DNA of 64,000 nucleotides from Lumbricus rubellus (taxonomy: Eukaryota; Annelida; Clitellata; Crassiclitellata; Lumbricidae). The DNA is taken from positions 20,860,196-20,924,195 of the forward strand of contig OX243825.1 in NCBI GenBank assembly GCA_945859605.1, given 5' to 3'. The notes under the pieces were generated by a model. The model saw nothing but the letters and a program-made list of their open reading frames with translations, had not been told where the DNA came from and ran no database searches. Position 1 is the first letter of the stretch. Every line of letters starts with the position of its first letter. The position numbers and the translations under genes are program-made. This document shows positions 1-17,000 of this stretch, in pieces.

Positions 1-907
1 TTTTTATTTATTTTTATTTGTGTCATTCTTCGTGTATCTTAATTCTTCGTATCTTAATTTCCGGTGTGGGGCTTGTAAATGTAGTGTAGTCGTTACAGCT
101 ATGAGTGTCGCACATTAGACCAGCAGAAAGGAGCGCTAACAATGAAGATATACAATGTCGTTCTTCAATCCAAGTCCACACAACGACATCACTTATGTAG
201 CGCCATCTTCCGTTACGTTATAATCGTGGCACAAGATGTACTCATAATTATAGGCCTACTAAATGCAAGTGACATTTGATGCTGAAGAATTTGGATGAAT
301 TCGTCGAAGTTTGGCAGTGTCCTGAAATGTTGTTATGTTCCTATGATTGCATTCCATGATGCTACTATCATTCTGGTTGTGGTGTCCCCACTCCTGTCAC
401 TTCTTGCCTTTCCTGGTCAGCGTTCCCACTGCCCCACTGACACAACAGGAGCCTTGGCTTAGTTCTGCCCCCTGCCTTTCAATGCCTCATCCTTTCACGG
501 CCTTACTCTCTTCGGTCACTTTGCCCGGCATTAGGCCCACCTCTCTGGGCCCCGATGCTTACCCACGAATTAGGCTGTTTTGTCAAAATCGTTGCTCTCC
601 GTGTGACATGTTACAACAGGACTTACCCTACCCCTAACCACCACTCTCCGTTCGCCTCATGAATCATCATTTTGTTTTACACATGAACTTAATCTTTCCC
701 ACTGCTCAGTGCCACGCCACCAGTCAACTGCTCCCACTGCTTCCATCTTCCCAGGTCTCCCCCACAACCCTGGACTCCCTTCTACTCTTCTCAGTCTTCC
801 TTTCCCTCGATGCCATCCATCCTCTCCAAGTTTTCCCTTCCTACTCTTCTCTGACTCTTCCCACCCTTGGACATCATCCCATCCTACTCCACCGGTCCCC
901 TCTCCTT

Positions 908-5845
<4,938 letters not shown>

Positions 5846-8043
5846 AGATGCGACGCGGGCCCAACTAGGCCGCAGAGCGTCGTCGTGGTGGTGGTTGGTG
5901 TTAGGGGGTTGCCGCAAGTTACCCGTTAATGGGGCTTCGTCTACCAGTACGGTGGTCCATTAACCGCCCCATCATTCTCGACTGCTTGGTGTTAGAGCTG
6001 GAGTCGTCTGCAGAAACCACACGTCAACAAAGTACGTCACCAATGGCCTATCTTCGCTGCGCCAATTGTACAGCCTCGTTTTCGGACGTGACGTCATGAT
6101 AAACGAAAGCGGAAATCTCTATAATGCTTACTCCTCAGTCAATCAAATTTTGCTTAGGCCTGCTGAAATCAGAGGACAGGTAGTCTACGCAGTTTTACGC
6201 TTTTACCGAAGTTGTTAAAATATTAAAACTCTTAAGCTCTAGTTAAAGGTTACCGTACTATAATAATTATAAGCCTTATAATATTATGTATCTAAGCTCA
6301 GTAAGCTGCAGTGAGTGTAGGCCTATTCCTATGCATTTCACCTAAGCAATTAAGCAAGCAGAACAAACTAAGATCTAGCCTATTTGTTTGTCCGCTCTAC
6401 ATTCAAGGTCACCCCTCTTATGGGGCAGGGACGCCTAACGAGCGCCCTCTTCACAAATTCCAGCTATAGCCCATTTGAGATAGCCTATGGGCCTATCATC
6501 TCTAAAGTAACACCCTTGCAAGGGAGTAATCAGGAAGAGACTTGGATTCTTCTAACAATGCCTGAAAATGTCCAGAATTACTTTTAAACTTTTGGAAGTT
6601 ATTGGGTGGCGGTTAATTAGCCCGCCGCCCCAAATGCATCCATAGGCCTACACCAAGTCCGAAATTCGTTGTGCCAGAAAAACTTTGGAAGGCAGATTAA
6701 TTGTTTCCAAATCATAGCTCATGGGCAGTGATTTGGAAAGCAATCACACAATACAGTTGAATACACAAAACACATAAAAACACGAATAAGTATCTCTGTC
6801 CCCACCACAAACATTGGGGGACCGTCCCCGTCTTCCCCTAAGTCTCCGCCCATGCATTCACCGATCACGGTGATTTGCCTTGGATGCTCCTAAGACCATT
6901 AATCGTGGTCTTAGGCTAATAATTTCCGACCTGAATATCAAGCCATGCATAGGCTATCATGATGATACGAGTCCTTTTCGAATTATTCTGCTGGTGCAAA
7001 TTTTACACAGCTTATTCAAGTAAACAAGAGCTGCTGTCGAATTTTTATCGGGGGAAATTTTTACCATGTTATTACTCTGGGGGGGGGGGTCGATGAATGC
7101 TAAAACATCTTTAGAATTCTTCTGGGGAAATGGGAATGTCATTCCTGGGAAAACTTTCCTCCATGGATAAGCTATGCTTAGATCAAACACTGCTCGAGAT
7201 TTGCGTTAATTGTGTAAAATCAATCTTATAAAGGCCTAGTAGGCTGTAGGCCTAGGCTACTCCTGTTTGAGTCCTGTTAGACGAAGAATAGACACAATTA
7301 CTAAGCATTGTTCGAAGACACATAGCCTGTGTAGGCCTAGTGTGTTTAACACATCATAAATGATGCTTTAAAAGACGCTTGGCCCATATATTGCTATAAT
7401 AATAATTATTATTTATTGTTGATGAATCTATAGGCCTATGGTGACCTTGTTAGCGGAACCTTAAATTATGTTGCTCTGGGTTTGCCCGCGTTGATGCCAC
7501 TTAATGAATGTCTAAATTAGTAAAAGCTTTAAAAGCAAAAGTAGCCTAAGTAAGCTTATCTACTTTAATTCTCAGTTGCAGACCGCATTCTGTAGGCCTA
7601 TTGTATTCTGTACAAACAATTAATGGCACGGGAGTTCCTCACTCCAGATGGCACTAAACTTCGCGTTCAAGTGACGTCACAGATAAAGACTTCAAAAGAG
7701 TACCGTTGCTAATGGCGTTGTTGTTGTGCATGCATAAAGGACTATTGGCCTACATGATTGTATATTTAGCATAGCTCAATTAGCTGGTATACAATAATAG
7801 GCGTTGTATCATGTGCCGCACGTAGGCTAATAAAAAAGGATAGGCCGTTGTGCATGCCATATTATATCTCTATGGTGCATGCATAGACTCGTGCACTTGA
7901 GTGAGGTCGGCAGTGTTAAGCTAAGCACCGAAAGTACTGAAGAAAAGCCAGTTATTTCGAAAGTTTGTTTAATTAAAATCGATTTTTACAGGTTGCGATA
8001 GAACTGTTTGACAGATCTGGGAGAGCAAGGAGATACTAAAAAC
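5846..8043. promoter_or_regulatory. Divergent intergenic region between TSSK and DNPEP
   Basis: About 2.2 kb between the two start codons, transcribed outward on both sides. It holds two full cAMP-response-element palindromes TGACGTCA (6089-6096, about 245 bp upstream of the kinase ATG, and 7672-7679, about 370 bp upstream of the DNPEP ATG). Many AGGCCTA words and a fragment of a CATGGGCGGAGA-ended repeat (about 6795-6858) are also present. No convincing ORF. The promoter role is inference from position. Confidence 0.45.
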
Positions 8044-11000
8044 ATGGTAGGCCCTACGTAGTTTGAATCGTTTGCGGCTTAATTTGATTAAACTCTTTAC
8101 TTACTTAATTTGTTTACCGTAAGCTCTTTACTTACTGCGCCTTAGGCTACACCTCGTAAGACGATTGATCCGAAGAAAACGATATACGATTAAGTTAACT
8201 AAGAAAGCAGAGGAGAAGGGTACATTTATCTCAATTTGCCCATCCTTTATACAGCGCTCATAAATTGCTAAAGGCGTGTGCTGCTTAACTGTTGTGTCAG
8301 AAATATCGAGTTTGCTGTTATGACTTGTGTAGTAATGTCCCTGCTCCAAGTTAAAATTGTTTGTTTTGTTAATTAGTGAATTCGTTAAAAAAAATTGTTT
8401 TAAGTACTTGTGTATGCGTTGTGATTTTTTGGTTTAAGTACTTGCTTAAGCCAAGTCACTGCTTTAGTGCAGCATGAATATATTCCATTGAAAACTGTCC
8501 GATACGTAACATTTTATTTTTTCTGGGAATCATCTTTAAATCAACAGACTAAGTTAAATCAGAAACGGCTCCCACATATTTCTGGCCCACTTTAGCATAT
8601 TATAGGCTCACGTCATATTGCCACTCCAATGAGGTGTTTTGAAAGAAAAATGTGCTGTGTCATTGCTTGTTCGTGACTAACCTCCAAGCTCAAATTGTTG
8701 CAGGAAGGATGAGGACAAGTTAGTGTTGCATTTTATGTAGTTTTGACACAATTTTCAAAACTCGTTTCAGTGGTGGATTCTGCAATTGTAGATCAGAATT
8801 TTCAACAGGAAAAACTATGTGCCTGATATTCGCTGACATTTTATTTTTTAGAGTGCATCAAAGGAGTCTATCGTGACAGCTGCCAAGGAGTTCCTGAATT
8901 TTATAAACAAGTCTCCAACGCCTTTTCACGGTAAAGTGATACATTGGTTGCCTTACGTTGTTGTGTGGTTATGTTGTACACAGGGTGGAGATGATTTAAA
9001 TCGGTTGATTTAAATCATTGATTTAAATCACGATTTAAATCGGTAATAAAAATCACGATGTAAATCGAATAGTGAAAATAAATTTCAATCAGTGCTTTTG
9101 TGCCACACAACTTGCAGGTTTGTTTCCTTTCACTTAGCTGCAGCAGTGCAGCTGCCAGTTGGTGCATTCAGCATGCCCAGCTTGGAATTGAAAAAGCTGG
9201 AAAGCTGGTGTTTCTTTTCAAACTTATGAACAAGAAGCCATTAGCAGGAGAAGATGAACACTTGTATTGTGACTAAAATATTTTACATCTGAATGACAAC
9301 AGTTACTGGTGACTAGCACTAGCAGTGACCTAATAATATTAGTACCGTAGTGTTCTAGTTTGCAAGGTGTGACTGACTCACTGACTCAGTAACTTAACCA
9401 CTTACATAGTGATCTGATTTCACAGTTTAACAGAACATTGACTTCTTCATTGGATTTAACTGATTGTTCATCGATCGCACTATTAGTATTAAGTATGTAG
9501 ACCACTTCAAAGGTATTAATTTGTATTGTATAACTGCATAACTAAAGAAGATAATAATTGTTACCGAATACCAAATATATCAGTTACAATAATGCATAGT
9601 GGCTTGATACCCACATGGAGGCAGTAAATCTAAACTTAGAACTAGTAGAAAGAAATCGGATTTAAATTTTAAAAATCAGATTTTTTTAGTTAAAAAATCA
9701 TGATTTTTATCCACCCTGTATTGTATAGCTTAGAATTAAAGGTAATAACTGTTACCTAATGAAGCATGTGACTTGATACCCAAAAAGGACTACATACAAA
9801 ATCCGAACTATAAGAAAGAAATCCGATATAAATAAAAAATCTGATTTAAATAAAAAAATCCGATTTAAATTTAAAAAAATCCGATTTAAATAAAAAAAAT
9901 CCGATTTAAATAAAAAAAATCCGATTTAAATCAACAAAATTCGATTTTTTGATTTTTAGTAAAAAAATCACGATTTTTATCCACCCTGGTGGCTTGATAC
10001 CCACATGGAGGCAGTAAATCTAAACTTAGAACTAGTAGAAAGAAATCGGATTTAAATTTTAAAAATCAGATTTTTTTGGTTAAAAAATCATGATTTTTAT
10101 CCACTCTGTATTGTATAGCTCTAGAATTAAAGGTAATAACTGTTACCTAATGAAGCATGTGACTTGATACCCAAAAAGGACTACATACAAAATCCGAACT
10201 ATAAGAAAGAAATCCGATATAAATAAAAAAATCCGATTTAAATCAAAAAAATCCGATTTAAATCAAAAAAATCCGATTTAAATCAAAAAAATCCGATTTT
10301 TTGATTTTTATTAAAAAAATCACGATTTTTATCCACCCTGGTTGTACATACGAGTTGACATTTGGAGCATCGAATATAACCAGGAAGAGGTTGAGAAATT
10401 ATCTCTTCCATTCAATTTAATCATAATTTAGTAGAAATGAATCACATCAGAATTTGATTAAATAAATGGATAAACTCTTATGCATAGCTTCTTATTTGCA
10501 CATTGCACTTGATGTGATTTCACTTCCAGAGTTATTCCTTACAATTGCCACCTGAAGTGCAAAGGACTTGAAAAAATGAACCATTTAAATACCTCCAGAG
10601 ATGGCAAGTTCTTCACATGGTCGATAAGACTGTTCCATGCAGTGGGTCCCGAGACAGGAAAGGAACAGTTGCCAAACCTTGTAGGATCGTTTAATTTGTA
10701 GAAATTTCCGACCCACTAATTAATATTTTAACGGCCTTTTTGAAGATTGCGAAATTCCAAACTGGAACTTCTAAAAACTTGATACTTAATCAAGCACATC
10801 TGTTTGGTTTACAAATTCTGTGTCTCGTTTATTCTGTCGCTGCTTATTGTTACCTGCTGTACTTTTAGCCATCCATGAGTGCAGGACGCGCCTTCTTGCG
10901 GCTGGCTTCAAGGAACTGAGGGAGGTTGACCATTGGTCGATACGACCGCTTGACAAGGTTTGTTATAATACTTGCTGCTTCAACTGTCAGTTTTGAAATT

Positions 11001-14000
11001 TTTTATTGTCTTTAAAAACAAACTTTCAACTGGTGACGTTTTTAATCTATAGACAGAATGAGAAACAATAGATGCTGTGCCATGTATTGATCGTTAATCG
11101 TTTGTGACATCTGATGGATGTTCATCAAATACGGCTATTTGTTGGTCGATCGGCTCTACGCTCAAGGTCGCCTCTTAACTGGCATAGATTCAAACCTCGA
11201 ACCTTCCGGCTTTAAGGCAACGACGCCACCACTACACCACCGTGCCCCACAAAACAGTTTTTGCAGTTGCGTTGTTGAGGCATGTGTGCACTTCTGAACT
11301 TTGTAAGGAAATTTCAATTGTATTGTATTGTTGAACTTTTCTTTCTGTTGAATAGTTCTTTTTTACGAGGAACCAGTCGTGCCTCATTGCGTTTGCTGTT
11401 GGTGGCAAGTATAAACCGGGAAATGGATTCACGATGATTGGAGCGCATACAGACAGTCCGTGTCTTAAGGTAGGTGTATCCGCGACTCACTGGCATGCAA
11501 CTGACTGATCGTAATGATGAATTTATATAGCGCCACTTCAAGAGAAACTTCCAACCTGACAGCACCAAACCACAATCGAAGAGAATGGTTTTCAAACGAC
11601 CAAGATGTTTATTATGTACAGAGACTGTGCACTACGTAACTTATTCCAGAAAGATGAACCAACCATAAAGAATTGATGGTGTTGATCATGAAAGTTGAAA
11701 TACGAAAAGCCAACGTATCAAGACTTGAAACACTAGTACCGGTAGCTGATTGCTTTGATTAATGACTGACTTAGCAATTGATTGATTTGTTAATTATTCA
11801 TTGCTTGATTGTTACTGGCTAACGTTAAACATTGATGCGGTAATAGTTTTTATTGCAAATTATTTAGAGTATAATTTTAGTTTGCTCATAATTACCACCA
11901 CCACGCCCCCAAATGGTTTAACACGTTGGACGCGAGGGACGTGTATACACGTCCCCCATTGAGTCATTTAACACAGCAAATAAGCAGTCAACGTGTTAAT
12001 ATCTACTTATTTTATTGTAGCATCGCTTTATGAAAAATTGTTATATTAGGTGAAGCCGATTTCAAGGCGCGTGAAGCAAGGATACGCGCAAGTTGGTGTC
12101 GAACTCTATGGAGGCGGAGTCTGGCATACCTGGTTCGACAGGGATCTCAAGGTCGCTGGAAGAGTTCTTGTGCGGGTAAGCTTACTGCAGTTTATAGAGT
12201 GGCCTCAAGTGGTTAACCCTTTACCGACCAAAGTGTTGTAAATCGTATATAATGTGAAATCCTATACACTCAGTCAGTTAAGGGTTAAACTGGTTTCCTG
12301 TCAAGTTTCCTGTTATTGGAAAACTCTTTTTATCGACGTAATTCAGGGTACAGTTGAGAATTGAAAAGTTTTTATCTGTTTCATAATGTTTTTCTGTCCC
12401 TCTTAAAAGGTGTGCATAACGTGACAGGGCTGCTTTGAAGGAATTTTTAGAACTGCACAACTCCTTCTTTTCCTTCTCATCTTCTATGATAAATTACTTT
12501 CAATCTGAGGACAATGACCTTTTTTGCTAGTTTTAACTGTACAGAATTGCTTCTACAACTGCACAAATTCATTTAGAGCTGCACATTTTGTGTACAACTG
12601 CACAAATTCATTTAGAACTGCACATTTTGTGTACAACTGCACGTTAAAAAAGCCCTGGGACATGAACCAACCATAACCTAGTGGGCAGTGCATTGAAGAT
12701 GGAATTATTTATGGTATTAATTGTTGTTATTTCATCTGGAACTCTCTACCTCCTTAGGTTCGTAACTCCCCTAGTGAGACTGTCTTTCGCTCTAAACTGA
12801 AAACTTTCTTCTTTGAGTCTACCCATAGAGTTATATAGATAGTTTTAATTACCACCGAACTTCAATGTGCACTTCTGAGCTTTGTAAGGAGGGCATTATC
12901 AAATTTCAATTGTATTGTATTGTTATTGTTGTATGATGTAGAATGGTATTGTATTGTATTGTTATTGTTGTATGATGTAGAATGGTATTGTATTGTATTG
13001 TTATTGTTGTATGATGTAGAACGGTATTGTATTGTTATTGTTGTATGGCGTAGAACGGTATTGTATTGTATTGTTATTGTTGTATGGCGTAGAATGTATT
13101 GTATTGTATTGTTATTGTTGTATGGCGTAGAATGTATTGTATTGTATTGTTATTGTTGTATGATGTAGAATGGTATTGTATTGTATTGTTATTGTTGTAT
13201 GATGTAGAATGGTATTGCATTGTATTGTTATTGGTGTATGACGTAGAATGGTATTGCATTGTATTGTTATTGTTGTATGACGTAGAATGGTGGTGTCATT
13301 GTATTGTTATTGTTGTAGGACGTAGAATGGTATTGTATTGTTATTGTTGTATGACGTAGAATGGTATTGTATTGTATTGTTATTGTTGTATGACGTAGTA
13401 TTGTATTGTATTGTTATTGTTGTATGACGTAGAATGGTATTGTATTGTATTGTTATTGTTGTATGACGTAGTATTGTATTGTATTGTTATTGTTGTATGA
13501 CGTAGAATGGTATTGTATTGTATTGTTATTGTTGTATGACGTAGAATGGTATTGTATTGTATTGTTATTGTTGTATGACGTAGAATGGTATTGTATTGTT
13601 ATTGTTGTATGACGTAGAATGGTATTGTATTGTATTGTTATTGTTGTATGACGTAGTATTGTATTGTATTGTTATTGTTGTATGATGTAGAATGGTATTG
13701 CATTGTATTGCTATTGTTGTATGGCGTAGAACGGTATTGTATTGTTATTGTTGTATGGCGTAGAACGGTGGTGTCATTGAACATCGTCTTGTGGATATCA
13801 ATCGACCCGTGCTTCGCATTCCCAACATCGCCATCCACCTTCACCGCGAAATGAACGAGAAGTTTGAATTCAACAAAGAAAACCATCTGTTAGTATCTCA
13901 GTGATAAGCACAGGTATTTTAACGTGTCTCTGATTGCACTTAGTTTTGGTTTTGAAGCGATGCTGTATAAATAATAATGTATAAACAATAGTTTGTAATC

Positions 14001-17000
14001 ACATTTAAGGAATTCCTATGTAGTAAGGAACTCATTGGCGGTGGCGTCATTGCCTTGGAGCCGGAAGGTTCGAGGTTCGAATCCACCTCGCCGCGTAAGG
14101 ACCTTGGGCAGGTCCTTCACTCACAATTGCTCAGCGCTTCGGCGTGAAACTCCGATGCAGTGTCCGCTCTGCATTCGGGAGCGCCTCTGAGTGGAGAGCT
14201 TGAAGGGGCGCTGTAACAAGTGCACATACAAACAAACACAAACATTCTAGAGAAAAAACTCAGACCTGTGCACTTTCTAATCGAGGAACATATTCTATGA
14301 GTTGTAAGTTGAATTCTTTGTATCTAGGTTGCCAGTTCTTGCGACGTCAATTCGAGAGCAGTTGGAAACGGGAGTTAAATCGTCAGCAGACGTGGCAGAG
14401 GATTCAAACCAGGTAAAGTGCTTCTTACACATTTTTAAAGTAGGTCTGTTGATTTTAAAAATTAATTAATGGAATAATTTTGTTGGCTCGTTCGATTGTG
14501 TACGGGTTGAGAACCATCTTGTCTGGCTAGCGTCTGATCATGTGTCCCTATTTACGGTAGTTCAGATGGCTAAATGGCTAAAGAGACTTGCCTCAGTGAA
14601 GCTTATAAGTGTTAGCATAGAAGTCTTTTGTTTTAGGATATTTTGTACGGTCTGATTCCATAATTTGTGTTAGTAGCATTGCTTTTGTTTGCACATAAAC
14701 AAACTCTATATGGTGGTACTTAATGTAAACACTATATCGTGGTTGTTAGTGGATTATGATTTATCCAACATGTTGACTGATGTTGGTGTTATTCCTTCAT
14801 GAATGTTGATGCTACTTTACTCATTTATAGAGTAAAGTAGACATCTTGCAACTTTTAGACAGTACGCATCATTCTTCTTCTTATTCTTCAGTCTTCTGCT
14901 GTTGAGCAGGTTTGTGACATGGACGACCTCGTGATCCCCTCCGACCTCCGCCATCCCGCTCTGTCCTGCGCCTTTCTCGTGGTGATACCATATACAACTC
15001 CATTGTCAGTTAGGGTTGCACTTGATTTGTCCATATCATGTCTTGGGAAATAGCCGAGGTGGTTTCCCATTGCCTTCCTCGCGGTTTGAGTAGTGACCTT
15101 CTACGCCGCTCATGTTAGCCAGCTGTTTCAGGGTTCCTGCATGACTATCTGTAGGTTTTAATCCAGCCAGTAATTGTGTGTTTATAGAAGAATGCAAAAT
15201 TGATCTGCTTATTGATGTTTTTCCTAAATTTCAGGCTGGGAAACACCATCCTGTCCTGATCAAGTTGCTGACGGATGAATTGAAGGTGTCCGCTGATGAC
15301 ATTCTGGACTTTGAGCTTTGTCTTGCCGATGCTGTTCCTGGCGTAAGTCTAAACCTTGTGGAAGTATATATATTTTGAATGGTGTCAGAGGTGCTGTGCA
15401 GGGCTTAAAGTGTGCCAGGACGGTCATGGACGGCGTCCTGGCACTTATTTTCATATATGAATGCCTTCCTGACACTTATTTATCAGAAGAGACTGAAAAG
15501 GTAAGGAGCGTCCTGGCACTTCTTTTCAACACTCTAAGGGCGTCCATGCACTACTTTTTTTACACTTTGAGCACTGGCGCTGTGGCATATTGGTTAGAGC
15601 GGTTAACCTGTAACACAGATAGTAGGGGTTCAATTGCTGTGTAGGGACCTTGAGCAAGTCTTTCATGCACAATCGTTCTACACCATTGATGGTCAGTTGT
15701 GTGCACTTCTGAACTTTGAAAGGAGGGCAGTATCAAGTACAATTGTATTGTATTGTACTGTGTAGCACACGTTCTGATATAAGACAGTTGGAAACAATGC
15801 GTACCTTTTTAGTTCGGCTTTATAAAATGACCTGTGTATAGAACAACACCTTGCCAGCTATAACTTTGATCAAATATCGGATGGCAATGGAGAGTGCTAG
15901 CCTCCTTCAGCCTTGCAATTATGCGTGAAGGCTATATAGGCTACTCCTTCATTAATTATACAGCTTATATAGGAATCTTCAAGAAACCTACTCAGGAGTG
16001 CTCCCAGCCCAGTCACTGGAAAAGAAAAAGTCTTGAGAGATTTATGAACCAAATTGGTCAGATGTAATAAACGTAGCTTTGAAGGGAGATCATTCCAGAT
16101 GAAGTTGTTGAACTTTCAAATGCCTCTCGATAATTCTGAAAAAGAAAAGTGTCTTATGTTGATGAAGTCCTGGATGGTTGTAAGAAGTTTTCAATCAGAG
16201 GTGACAGGCTTGTTTTCGTTTCAGACTCTTGGAGGCGCGTATGAGGAGTTTATCTTCACTGGTCGGCTGGATAATCTCCACAGCACCTACACATCTCTTC
16301 GGGTAATTATAGTTAATTATGATAATTAGTGACTTAGAAACTATAGTGCTCGGTTAAGCCTTGGATCCCGAAGAACAAATTGATCTTATGGCTAAACAGA
16401 TCTCATAAATTGATCTTAGGGCTAAACAAATCTTATAAATTGATCTTAGGGCTAAACGGATCTCATAAAATGATTTTAGGGCTAAACAGATCTTATAAAT
16501 TGATCTTAGGGCTAAACAGATCTTATAAATTGATCTTATGGGTAAACGGATCTCACGTATGAATGTAAACGAGATGTGTCTGATGAATTAACAGTTCTAA
16601 TTGATTGATTGAACTATTGATTGATTAATGCGCAAAGCGTCACCTGATGTTTCAGCAAAACCAAGCTGTAATTGCAGTGGCTTAGACAGGAATTTATGAT
16701 GGGGGGTTGGGGGGGTTATGGTCAGATACTTGTTTTTTTCTTATTTAAGTGGACAAATAGCCTTTTAAAAAACCAGTTTTTTCGTAAGCCAATGGAGGGG
16801 GTGGGGGTTAACCCCCAAAACTCCTCTTGTTTAAGCCACTGCGTAATTGGGTTAACATAACAAAGGTCAGTCCTCTTAGGAGCTGTCCATATATTGGGGC
16901 ACGGTGGTGTAGTGTTGGAGTCGTTGCCTTGAAGCCAGAAGGTTCAAGGTTCGAATCCACATCAAGTTGCCGCGTAGGGACCTTGGGCAAGTCCTTCACT

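Noticed and set aside
12920..13886. Tyr/Ile/Val-rich frames in both directions
   Set aside because: Translations of the DNPEP intron 5 minisatellite; only 13764-13888 is exon.
16378..16556. Regular 31-bp repeats as a CRISPR-like array
   Set aside because: Units are contiguous with no unique spacers, in a eukaryotic intron; a minisatellite.
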